Assembly (NCBI RefSeq): GCF_900105765.1
Contig: NZ_FNTX01000002.1
Span: forward strand, 2,170,001 to 2,234,000
DNA length: 64,000 nucleotides
Direction: 5' to 3'
DNA from: Ruania alba
GTDB taxonomy: Bacteria > Actinomycetota > Actinomycetes > Actinomycetales > Beutenbergiaceae
Both the position numbers and the translations under genes were made by a program. The notes under the pieces were generated by a model that was not told where the DNA came from, made no database searches, and saw only the letters and a program-made list of their open reading frames with translations. Each line of letters opens with the position of its first letter. The stretch's first letter is position 1. Positions 25,396-33,173 of this stretch are shown here, piece after piece.

Positions 25396-25919
25396 GTGCT
25401 CGAGTAGGCGTGGTGATGGGGTCCGACTCGGACTGGCCGGTGATGCAGGCTGCTGTGGAGGCCCTCGAGGAGTTCGGGATCGAGTGCGAGGTGGACGTCG
25501 TCTCCGCGCACCGGATGCCGCAGGAGATGATCAGTTACGGCGAGCAAGCCGCCGGCCGTGGGCTAGGTGTGCTGATCGCCGGGGCCGGGGGAGCGGCGCA
25601 CCTACCCGGGATGCTCGCCTCCGTGACGCCGTTGCCGGTGATCGGGGTGCCGGTGCCGCTGCAGCATCTGGACGGGATGGACTCGCTGCTCTCGATCGTG
25701 CAGATGCCGGCCGGGGTGCCGGTGGCGACGGTCTCGGTGGGCGGTGCCCGGAACGCCGGGTTGCTCGCTGCACGGATCCTCGGCGCCGGTACCGACGCCG
25801 AGGCCGCCCGGATGCGAGAGCAGATGGGGCAGTTCCAGGAGTCGCTGCGGGCGGCCGCGCAGGAGAAGGGTGCCCGGCTGCGGGCCAAGCGCACGCAGCG
25901 CACCGGCTTCGGTAGCTAG
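25392..25919 (+). CDS. purE: N5-carboxyaminoimidazole ribonucleotide mutase PurE
   Basis: The 175-aa class I PurE shows [25 protein letters not shown] with the catalytic His, [33 protein letters not shown] and the octamer-stabilising C-terminus. It converts N5-CAIR to CAIR after PurK. Its TAG shares the four bases CTAG (25916-25919) with the TAG of the convergent lipoprotein gene. Confidence 0.97.
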   Translation: MSARVGVVMGSDSDWPVMQAAVEALEEFGIECEVDVVSAHRMPQEMISYGEQAAGRGLGVLIAGAGGAAHLPGMLASVTPLPVIGVPVPLQHLDGMDSLLSIVQMPAGVPVATVSVGGARNAGLLAARILGAGTDAEAARMREQMGQFQESLRAAAQEKGARLRAKRTQRTGFGS

Positions 25920-26338
25920 CCGGGCCGCACCACGTAGACCACCCGGGTGCCCGAGGCAATCAGGGTGACGTGCACGCCGTCGCCGGTGTACTCGACCAGG
26001 CGACCGCTCTGCGAGGAGACCGCGTGACGCTCCTCCAGCCCTGCCCCCTCGAGCAGGTCCGTCGCGGCCGATCCGGCGTCGTCGGCGCTCACCACGGCCA
26101 CGTGCTCGGTGCCCTCGTCGGTGGTGCGTGAGGCCCCGCGGACGTCACCGTCGACCACGGGCACCGCCTCGGCGGGGTACCCCTCGGGCAGGCCGTCGGT
26201 GAGGTCGAGACCCTCCACGGCCTCCTCGATCGCGTGCTCGACCACGTCCTCGGCACGGTCCTGCACGAGGGAGCAACCGCCCAGGCCGAGCAGGCCGACG
26301 ACAAACAACGTCAACAGGAGTCGCACGGTCGTTCGCAT
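25916..26338 (-). CDS. Small lipoprotein of unknown function
   Basis: The 140-aa protein starts [22 protein letters not shown], a lipoprotein signal peptide with lipobox LGGC, giving an acylated Cys at residue 22. The mature part is acidic and predicted to be a small alpha/beta domain on the outer face of the membrane. No family was recognised. ATG at 26338 is chosen because it starts the signal peptide. Its stop overlaps that of purE. Confidence 0.82.
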   Translation of the reverse strand: MRTTVRLLLTLFVVGLLGLGGCSLVQDRAEDVVEHAIEEAVEGLDLTDGLPEGYPAEAVPVVDGDVRGASRTTDEGTEHVAVVSADDAGSAATDLLEGAGLEERHAVSSQSGRLVEYTGDGVHVTLIASGTRVVYVVRPG

Positions 26339-26419
26339 TCGTCCAGAGTACGTCGCGTGCGGTGCCGAAGCGTCCGGTGGTGCACCGGCCCTGTCGCGGG
26401 CGTTATCGTTCTGTGACAT

Positions 26420-27520
26420 ATGGCTGAGATGACTCGTTCGATGCCCGCCGACCGTGCGGCCCCGGCCCGGGGGCGCCTGCGTCTGCTGGACGGCCTGCGC
26501 TTCGCTGCCGCGATCGCTGTGCTCGGCTACCACTACGCCGCCTTCGACAAGGTGGAGGGGCCGGTCTGGGGGCAGCCGGTGGAGGACGCCACCGCCCGCG
26601 CCGGGGTGTGGTTCGGGTACGGCGCGCTCGCCCCGTACCTGTTCTTCGTGATCTCTGGGTTCGTGATCCTGATGACGGCGGAGGGCCGGGGGTGGCGCTA
26701 CTTCGTCGCCTCCCGCGTGGCGCGCCTCTACCCGGCGTACTGGACGGCGGTGCTCGCCACGAGTGCTTTGCTGATCCTGATGTGGAACCCGGGGCGGGCG
26801 CCGGAGCTGGGTCAGGTGGCCGTGAACCTGACGATGTTCCAGGCCGCCTTCGAGGTCTCCCACGTGGACGGCGTGTACTGGACGTTGTGGACGGAGCTGA
26901 AGTTCTACCTACTGATGGGCGTGTTCGTGCTCGCCGGGCTGACCGCTCGCCGCGTGCTGTGGTTCGCCGCACTGTGGCCGGCGCTCGGCTTCGTGCTCGC
27001 CGAGTCCGGTGTGCCCTGGCTGTGGGACTGGCTGATCTACCGGCACGCTCCGTTCTTCGCCGGGGGAATGGTGCTCTACCTGCTGTACTCGCGCGGCCAC
27101 ACCGTCGGGCGCTGGCTGGTGCTCGCGGGGAACGTGGCGCTCGCGGTGTGGCACACCGTGCCCGGACTCAGCGACCAGGTGGAGCAGAACACTCCCTACG
27201 CGCTGGATCCGTGGGTGCTGGGACCCCTGGTGGTGGGGTGCTTCGGGTCGGTCGGGCTGATTGCGCTCACTCGGTTGCACCAGGTGGACTGGCGGTGGCT
27301 CACCACGGTAGGGGTGCTCACCTACCCGGTGTACCTGCTGCACCAGTACTGGGGGTGGTGGGCGATCGCCGGGCTGCGTGACCTCGTGGGACCGGTGGCA
27401 TCGGTGGTGGCGGCGACGGCGCTGTCCCTGCTGCTGGCCTGGCTGGTGCATCGGTATGTGGAACGACCGTTCGGCCCCCGGATGAAGAGGGGTGTGCTGC
27501 GCCTGCTGGGTGGGGACTGA
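26420..27520 (+). CDS. Acyltransferase 3 family membrane protein (OafA/YrhL-like)
   Basis: The 366-aa protein has about ten membrane helices and the acyltransferase-3 motifs: RLLDGLRFAAAIAVLGYHY with the conserved Arg and His, FFVISGFVILM, FVASRVARLYPAYW with the R-x-x-R-x-x-P motif. The C-terminal helix ends in VHRYVERPFGPRM. It O-acylates a surface carbohydrate or lipid from the membrane. No clear Shine-Dalgarno sequence precedes the ATG at 26420. A palindromic repeat begins at the base after its stop. Confidence 0.92.
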   Translation: MAEMTRSMPADRAAPARGRLRLLDGLRFAAAIAVLGYHYAAFDKVEGPVWGQPVEDATARAGVWFGYGALAPYLFFVISGFVILMTAEGRGWRYFVASRVARLYPAYWTAVLATSALLILMWNPGRAPELGQVAVNLTMFQAAFEVSHVDGVYWTLWTELKFYLLMGVFVLAGLTARRVLWFAALWPALGFVLAESGVPWLWDWLIYRHAPFFAGGMVLYLLYSRGHTVGRWLVLAGNVALAVWHTVPGLSDQVEQNTPYALDPWVLGPLVVGCFGSVGLIALTRLHQVDWRWLTTVGVLTYPVYLLHQYWGWWAIAGLRDLVGPVASVVAATALSLLLAWLVHRYVERPFGPRMKRGVLRLLGGD

Positions 27521-27589
27521 CCGAGTCGACGGGAATGCGTCGAGGTAGGGCGCTGTCGGCCCGACGCTGACGCAACACCGTCGATCCGG
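27521..27589. repeat. Palindromic element, family B copy 1, abutting a stop codon
   Basis: Arms 27521-27541 and 27569-27589 pair at 16 of 21 positions. The left arm reads CCGAGTCGACGGGAATGCGT and begins at the base after the acyltransferase TGA. The same left arm, with two base differences, follows the TGA of a glycosyltransferase gene at 40823. It is probably a REP-like element acting as a terminator. Confidence 0.65.
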
Positions 27590-27638
27590 TCGGCGAGCTA
27601 GGCTGCCGCCGAGGACACCGAGACGAGGAGCGCGCAGG

Positions 27639-28649
27639 ATGAGGCAGTGGTTCTTCACCTACAACGGCGAGCGCAGCGGACCGTTCGACGACGAGCAGGC
27701 CCGCGCCCAGGCAGCCAGCAACACCAACGGATACTGCTGGCGTGACGGCTTCGCCGAGTGGCTGCCGATCCACGCTGTGGCTGAACTCGGCGCTCCGGCC
27801 GGTACACCGCCACCCCCGCCCCCTGGCATGCCCGAGCGAGGCTCCGACGAGATCGACTTCCGGATCATCGGTGAGGACATGCAGTTCGTGGAGATCGAGC
27901 TGGACCCGGGAGAGACGGCGATCGCCGAGGCCGGCGCGTTGATGGTGAAGGACTCCTCGGTACGGATGGACACGGTCTTCGGTGACGGCTCTCCGGCCGA
28001 GGGCGCCGGCGGGGGTGGGTTCATGAACACGCTGATGTCCGCCGGCAAGCGGGTGCTCACCGGGGAGTCGCTGTTCACCACGATGTTCACCCACGAGGGC
28101 ACCGGGAAGGCGCACGTCTCCTTCGCTGCGCCCTTCCCCGGCACCGTGCTGCCGATCAAGCTTTCGGACCACGGTGGCCGACTCATCTGCCAGAAGGACA
28201 GCTTCCTCGCCGGCGCCCGCGGCGTCTCGATAGGGATCCACTTCCAGCGCAAGATCCTCACCGGCCTGTTCGGTGGGGAGGGGTTCATCATGCAGAAGCT
28301 GGAGGGCGACGGCTGGGTCTTCGTGCATGCCGGCGGCACCGTCGTGGAGCGCGAGCTGGCAGCGGGGGAGCGGATCGATGTGGACACCGGGTGTGTGATG
28401 GCCTACCACTCGAGCGTCGGCATGGACGTCCAGGCTGTGGGTGGGGTGAAGAGCATGGTCTTCGGCGGTGAGGGGGTCTTTCTCGCCACGCTCACCGGCC
28501 CGGGCAAGGTGTGGTTGCAGTCGCTGCCCTTCTCGCGGATGGCGGGCCGGATGCTCGCCGCGGCGCCGCAGACCGGCGGCCGCGACCGGGGCGAGGGCTC
28601 GATGCTCGGCGGTCTGGGGAACATCCTGGGCGGCGACAACCGCTTCTGA
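27639..28649 (+). CDS. GYF_2 - AIM24 (TIGR00266-like) fusion protein
   Basis: The 336-aa protein has an N-terminal GYF_2 domain (QWFFTYNGERSGPFDDEQ, then WLPIHAVAEL), a proline-rich linker near residue 60 and a C-terminal AIM24/TIGR00266 beta-roll (about 73-300) with DFRIIGEDMQFVEIELDPGE and the Gly-rich VFVHAGGTVVERELAAGE. AIM24-like proteins occur widely but their biochemical role is open; the GYF_2 domain is a putative peptide-binding or membrane-association module. It stands alone between a repeat and a hairpin. Confidence 0.88.
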   Translation: MRQWFFTYNGERSGPFDDEQARAQAASNTNGYCWRDGFAEWLPIHAVAELGAPAGTPPPPPPGMPERGSDEIDFRIIGEDMQFVEIELDPGETAIAEAGALMVKDSSVRMDTVFGDGSPAEGAGGGGFMNTLMSAGKRVLTGESLFTTMFTHEGTGKAHVSFAAPFPGTVLPIKLSDHGGRLICQKDSFLAGARGVSIGIHFQRKILTGLFGGEGFIMQKLEGDGWVFVHAGGTVVERELAAGERIDVDTGCVMAYHSSVGMDVQAVGGVKSMVFGGEGVFLATLTGPGKVWLQSLPFSRMAGRMLAAAPQTGGRDRGEGSMLGGLGNILGGDNRF

Positions 28650-28661
28650 CACACGTTGTCG

Positions 28662-28694
28662 GTCGAGGCGGGGAGACTCAACCGCCAGATCGAC
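28662..28694. terminator. Hairpin between convergent genes
   Basis: GTCGAGGCGG (28662-28671) pairs with CCGCC...TCGAC (28682-28694) with a three-base bulge. It lies 13 bases after the AIM24 stop and before the convergent CoA-binding gene end, so it may terminate both. No T-run is present. Confidence 0.4.
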
Positions 28695-28710
28695 GTCGGA
28701 TTTCTGAGGG

Positions 28711-29130
28711 TCAGCCCAGGCCCAGGCGCGGCCCTTCGATCGCGGGGCAGGTGTCCATCACCACGTCGAGCCCGGCCTCGCGGGCGCGCTGCGCGGCCGC
28801 CTCGTCGATGACCCCGAGCTGGAGCCACACGGCCTTGGCTCCGCGCGTGATCGCCTCGTCCACGACGGTACCGGCGAGGTCGGAGTTGACGAATACGTCG
28901 ACGACGTCGATCTCCCCGGGTACCTCGGCGAGCGTCGGATAGCCGGCGGCCCCGTGCACTTCCTCGGCCTTGGGGTGCACGGGCACGATCTCGTGCCCGA
29001 GCCCCTGCACGTAGGCGGACACCCCGTAGGCGGTGCGCGCCTGGTTCGCAGAGAGCCCGACGACGGCCCACCGGCCGGGTGTGGACAGGAGCCGGGCGAT
29101 GGTGGCCGGGTCATTGCTGTGGGTGTTCAT
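28711..29130 (-). CDS. CoA-binding domain protein (YccU-like)
   Basis: The 139-aa protein is a single Rossmann CoA-binding domain: RWAVVGLSANQARTAYGVSAY, EIVPVHPKAEEVHG, DVVDVFVNSDLAGTVVDEAI, AVWLQLGVIDEAAAQRA and a C-terminal DTCPAIEGPRL. Such stand-alone proteins bind CoA or acyl-CoA; their role is not defined. ATG at 29130. It follows the LCP gene by 52 bases on the same strand. Confidence 0.9.
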   Translation of the reverse strand: MNTHSNDPATIARLLSTPGRWAVVGLSANQARTAYGVSAYVQGLGHEIVPVHPKAEEVHGAAGYPTLAEVPGEIDVVDVFVNSDLAGTVVDEAITRGAKAVWLQLGVIDEAAAQRAREAGLDVVMDTCPAIEGPRLGLG

Positions 29131-29182
29131 GGCAAGGGAACACCACGAACCACCCGGAGCATTCCGGCCTCGTCGATGGCTC

Positions 29183-30553
29183 TCAGTATTCCTGCAGGTC
29201 GTCCTCGGTCACCGTGCCGTCGGCGACCGCCTCGAAGAAGCCGGGGGCCAGGTCCGGGTGCAAGAGCACTGTGGAGCCCACGCCGCCGGGGCGGTAGTCC
29301 AACTCGGCAACCGGGGGAGTGCCGCGCACCCCGCCATCGCCGGTGGCATCCCGGAAGGTGAGCGCCATCTGGCCGAGGTCGATGATCCCGGTGCCCTCGG
29401 AGACGTCCAGCGCGCCGAGCCCGGCACTGACGAGCCGGACCTGCTCGCCCGGGCGGAACACCAGGGTCGGGTCGGCGACGTTCGAGCTGACGGCCTGGAT
29501 CACCTGCTGCTGGCGCTGGGTGCGGCCGATGTCGCCGAGCGGGTCGGCGTGCCGCATCCGGGCGAACGCCAGGGCAGTCGCTCCGTCGGCCACGTGGCAC
29601 CCGGCTTCCCACTCCAGGTGGGAGTCGGCGTCGTCGACGTCGTAGTCCAGGCACAGCTCCACCCCGCCGACGGCGTCGACGATGTCAGCCACGCCGCCCA
29701 TGCCGATCTCGACGTAGTGGTCCACCTCGATCCCGGTGAGTGACTGGACGGTCTCCACCAGTAGCTCCGGGCCGCCGTAGGAGTAGGAGGCGTTCAACTT
29801 GTTCGGTCCGTACCCGGGGATCTCCACGAAGGTGTCCCGCGGGATCGAGATCAACGACGGCGTCCCGCTTGGTGGGGCAGTGAGCAGCATGATGGTGTCT
29901 GTGCGCTGTCCCTCCGTGGTGTCGTAATCGAGCCCGGCCCCGTCCCGGGAGTCCGACCCGGCGAGCAGGTATGTGGTGCCCTCGGTGCTGAGGTCGTCAT
30001 TGGTGGCTGCGACGTGGTTGATCTGCCCGTTGGCCCAGACGAGCAGCCCGATTGGCCAGGCGAGCACGAGAACGAGCAGGACGACGAGCACGGTCGCGAT
30101 CCGACGCCGTCGGGTGCGGCGACGGCGTGCGCCGCCTCCGGCACTCGGACCGCCCGGGCCGGGACCATCGCCACCAGGGGGTCGGGCACTGCCTCCGGTG
30201 CCACCCGTTCCAGTTGGCCGTGTCGGCGGCGCGGTACGGGGCGGCTCGCTGGAAGCGCCGGCCGGCATGGTGCGGGTGGCGTCGAGGGGTGCTCCCCCCG
30301 GTGCGAAGCTGGGCGGACGAGAAGCCGATCGACCCGGTGAGGCGGGACGGCGTCCGGGGGGTCGCTGCGGAGTCCGCTCTGGCCGCGCCGAGCGCGGCGC
30401 GCCTGCTGCGGAGGAGCCGCCGCTGACCGGTTGTGCGGATCCACCCTCGCGGGCGCGTGACCCTTGAGCGCCCGGTCGTGGGCGCCGGCCGGGCCCGCGG
30501 CGTGGGGCGTCCGCGAACGGGTCACCGGAGTCGAAGCGGTCCTCGTCGCTCAT
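29183..30553 (-). CDS. LCP (LytR-CpsA-Psr) family wall glycopolymer ligase 1
   Basis: The 456-aa protein has a long cytoplasmic Pro/Arg/Gly-rich head (about 1-145), one membrane helix (IATVLVVLLVLVLAWPIGLL) and an extracellular LCP domain. Motifs are LLAGSDSRDGAG, RTDTIMLLTAPP, ISIPRDTFVEIPGYG, and DIGRTQRQQQVIQA. LCP enzymes move polyprenyl-pyrophosphate-linked polymers onto peptidoglycan. ATG at 30553. The disordered head is unusually long and may be a signalling or binding region. It is first of three LCP genes reading leftward but more divergent than the other two. Confidence 0.92.
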   Translation of the reverse strand: MSDEDRFDSGDPFADAPRRGPGRRPRPGAQGSRAREGGSAQPVSGGSSAAGAPRSARPERTPQRPPGRRPASPGRSASRPPSFAPGGAPLDATRTMPAGASSEPPRTAPPTRPTGTGGTGGSARPPGGDGPGPGGPSAGGGARRRRTRRRRIATVLVVLLVLVLAWPIGLLVWANGQINHVAATNDDLSTEGTTYLLAGSDSRDGAGLDYDTTEGQRTDTIMLLTAPPSGTPSLISIPRDTFVEIPGYGPNKLNASYSYGGPELLVETVQSLTGIEVDHYVEIGMGGVADIVDAVGGVELCLDYDVDDADSHLEWEAGCHVADGATALAFARMRHADPLGDIGRTQRQQQVIQAVSSNVADPTLVFRPGEQVRLVSAGLGALDVSEGTGIIDLGQMALTFRDATGDGGVRGTPPVAELDYRPGGVGSTVLLHPDLAPGFFEAVADGTVTEDDLQEY

Positions 30554-30661
30554 GGGTGGGTGTCAGCTCCTCGGCAGTGTCGTGCCGGAAGGCCTGCGCG
30601 ACCGGCAGATTGAGGGTAGCCCGACCGGGTGGCCGGGACGTGAGTGGCACGCGGAGAGGGC

Positions 30662-31858
30662 TCAGCCCTCGCCTGCACCTGCGGTGTCATCGGTTCCATC
30701 GCCACCGGCGGTATCGCCGGTATCGCCGGTTCCGTCCGGAGCCTCGTCGGTCGCGTCGGGGTCGGGCGGCAGGGCCATCGGTTCATCGTCGCGGATCGAG
30801 GTCCACAGCTCTTCGGAGAGGTAGTTCGGTCGCACGCGGTTGCCTGCCCAGTCGAAGGGCACCGTTGCGAAGTTCACTCCGTCCATCTCGGTTCCCCGCA
30901 GCGAGTAGGCCAGGCCTGCCATCGTCGTCAGGTTGCCGATCCGCTCGCTGGTGGTGAGGGAGGAGGTGGCCGCTTGGAGGAACTGGTACAGCTCGGTCGA
31001 GTTGGTGAGGATGTTGCGGTCCAGCACCTGCTCGACCATGTTCGTGAGCAGCTCCTGCTGACGGTCGATCCGTCCGATATCGGACCCGTCGCCCAGGCCG
31101 ACACCCTTGCGGGCACGGGCCACGGCGAGGGCGGTCTCGCCGTCCAGGGTGTGGCAGCCGGCGGAGATGTCGAGCTTGGCGTCCTCGGAGTAGAGGTCCT
31201 CGTCGAAGCACATGTCCACCCCACCGATGGCGTCCACCATGTCCTTGAAACCGGCCATGTCGACCACCACGAAGTCGTGGATGAAGATCCCGGTCATCGC
31301 TTCGACGGTGCGCACCGTGCAGCCGGCGGCGTAGCCGACGTCGCCGGTGCCGCCACCCAGGGCGAATGCGGAGTTGAACATCGTGTCGTATTGCTCGTAG
31401 GTGGAGGTCCCGTCCGGCAACTGGCAGCTGGGGATCGTCACGAGCAGATCGCGCGGGATGGAGACCACGTCCACCCGCGACCGGTCGGCGGCCACATGCA
31501 CCAGCAGGGTGGTGTCCGATCGCATGCCCTCGACAGAGTCCTGCCCGCCACCGAGGCTGGCGTTCTCCTCGCCTTCCCGGGAGTCGGTACCCATCACGAG
31601 GATGTTGTAGGCCTCGCCCTCGAGTGCGTCGTCGGGATTGTCGGGCTCGGTCGTCGTGGGCCGGTCGGAGCCGAGGATGTCGTCCAGGTCGTGGCGCTCC
31701 ACCCCGCCCTGCAGCGACTGGTACGCGAACGCGGCCCCGGTTCCGGCGAAGGTCACCACGAACAGGACGGCGGCCATGACGGCCCGGAGCGCGTGGTGGC
31801 CCGGTGCGCGTCGGCTGTGCCGCGGCCCCCGGCCTGCACGGGTATCGGTGATGGACAT
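30662..31858 (-). CDS. LCP family wall glycopolymer ligase 2
   Basis: The 398-aa protein has a short basic cytoplasmic head, one membrane helix (AVMAAVLFVVTFAGTGAAFA) and an LCP domain with ILVMGTDSREGEEN, RSDTTLLVHVAADRSRVDVV, SIPRDLLVTIP and DIGRIDRQQELLTNMV. Two Cys pairs in the domain may form disulfides. The C-terminus ends in a Gly/Asp/Thr-rich tail with GDTGD repeats. It closely resembles the next LCP protein, so the two arose by tandem duplication. Confidence 0.93.
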   Translation of the reverse strand: MSITDTRAGRGPRHSRRAPGHHALRAVMAAVLFVVTFAGTGAAFAYQSLQGGVERHDLDDILGSDRPTTTEPDNPDDALEGEAYNILVMGTDSREGEENASLGGGQDSVEGMRSDTTLLVHVAADRSRVDVVSIPRDLLVTIPSCQLPDGTSTYEQYDTMFNSAFALGGGTGDVGYAAGCTVRTVEAMTGIFIHDFVVVDMAGFKDMVDAIGGVDMCFDEDLYSEDAKLDISAGCHTLDGETALAVARARKGVGLGDGSDIGRIDRQQELLTNMVEQVLDRNILTNSTELYQFLQAATSSLTTSERIGNLTTMAGLAYSLRGTEMDGVNFATVPFDWAGNRVRPNYLSEELWTSIRDDEPMALPPDPDATDEAPDGTGDTGDTAGGDGTDDTAGAGEG

Positions 31859-31972
31859 CCCTTAGATCGTAAGCACTGGTGCGCTGATCTGGGCGGATAG
31901 GTCGCGAGCGATGTGCGGAGGTTATGTGCAGAAGGGAGACCTCCCTCACGTGAACACCCGCTGCGCGCCTCC

Positions 31973-33088
31973 TTACGTGCCCTCCTCCGTGGCGGGCAGC
32001 TGCATCGGCTGGTCCGCCCGGATCGAGGACCAGAGGGCCTCGGAGTCGTCATTCGCGAGCACCCGTGCACCGGCCCAGTCGTAGGGCATGGTCGCGAAGT
32101 TCACCTGGTCCACGCCCACATCGCGGAGCGAGTACGTGAGTCCGGCCATGGTGGTGAGGTTCCCGATCCGATCACCCGTGGTCAGGGAGGAGGTGGCTGC
32201 GCGGAGGAACTGGAAGAGTTCGCCCGAGTCGGTCAGGACGTTGCGGTCCAGCACCTGCTGGACCATCGCCGTCAGCAGCTCCTGCTGGCGGTCGATCCGG
32301 CCGACGTCGGAGCCGTCGCCTAGCCCGGGCCCCTTTCTGGCGCGTGCTAGCGCCAGGGCGTTCTCGCCGTCGAGGGTGTGGCAGCCGGCGGTGATGTCCA
32401 GGCCCGCCTGCCGGGAGGACATGTCCTGCTCGACGCAGATGTGCACGCCGCCGATCGCATCGACCATGTCCCGAAATCCCGACATCTCCACGACGACGAA
32501 GTCGTCCACGGGAATGTCCGTCATTGTCTGGAAGGTGAGGACCGTGCAGGCGGCGGCGTATCCGAGATCGCCGGTCCCGGCGCCGATCGCGAACGCCTCG
32601 TTGAACATCGTGAACTCTCCGTCGGGGTCCCCGGCGTAGCGGGGCGGGCTCGTCGAACCGTCCGGCCGAGGGCAGCCGGGGATATCCACCAGCAGGTCAC
32701 GAGGGATGGAGACGGCATCCACCCGGGTCCGGTCCGCGGAGATGTGCAGGAGCAGCGTGGTGTCCGAGCGCATGCCGGTCCTGTCACCGCCGCCGAGCTC
32801 GGCGTTGTCGTCCCCGTCGCGCGAGTCCGACCCCATCACGAGGATGTTCACCGGTCGCCCGTCGAGCGAGTCGTCCGGGCCGACGTCCCCGGCGGTGGGC
32901 CGATCAGTCCCGAGAATGGCGGGAAGGTCGTGTCGCTCCACCCCGCTCTGCAGCGACCGATAGGCCAACGCAGCACCGGTTCCGGCGACCGCTACGAGGA
33001 AGACCGCCGCGACGAGAGTGACGCGGATCCCCCGGTGCTGTCGTGGCGTCCGTCGGTGATGTCGTGGTGGTGCGCCATCGAGAGTCAT
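31973..33088 (-). CDS. LCP family wall glycopolymer ligase 3
   Basis: The 371-aa protein is a close paralogue of its neighbour: membrane helix VTLVAAVFLVAVAGTGAALA, then ILVMGSDSRDGDDN, RSDTTLLLHISADRTRVDAV, SIPRDLLVDIPG and DVGRIDRQQELLTAMV. It lacks the repeat-rich tail of copy 2. ATG at 33088 is used; a GTG nine bases upstream is equally possible. It lies 85 bases after the DUF6541 gene and is read in the same direction, next to genes for wall polysaccharide assembly. Confidence 0.93.
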   Translation of the reverse strand: MTLDGAPPRHHRRTPRQHRGIRVTLVAAVFLVAVAGTGAALAYRSLQSGVERHDLPAILGTDRPTAGDVGPDDSLDGRPVNILVMGSDSRDGDDNAELGGGDRTGMRSDTTLLLHISADRTRVDAVSIPRDLLVDIPGCPRPDGSTSPPRYAGDPDGEFTMFNEAFAIGAGTGDLGYAAACTVLTFQTMTDIPVDDFVVVEMSGFRDMVDAIGGVHICVEQDMSSRQAGLDITAGCHTLDGENALALARARKGPGLGDGSDVGRIDRQQELLTAMVQQVLDRNVLTDSGELFQFLRAATSSLTTGDRIGNLTTMAGLTYSLRDVGVDQVNFATMPYDWAGARVLANDDSEALWSSIRADQPMQLPATEEGT

Positions 33089-33173
33089 ATCCGTCACGGT
33101 AGGTACCCCATGGCCACCGGAGGCGGACACGGAGCAAGCAGTCGGCGCAGATCGTGTGGAGGGCTCGCAACGT

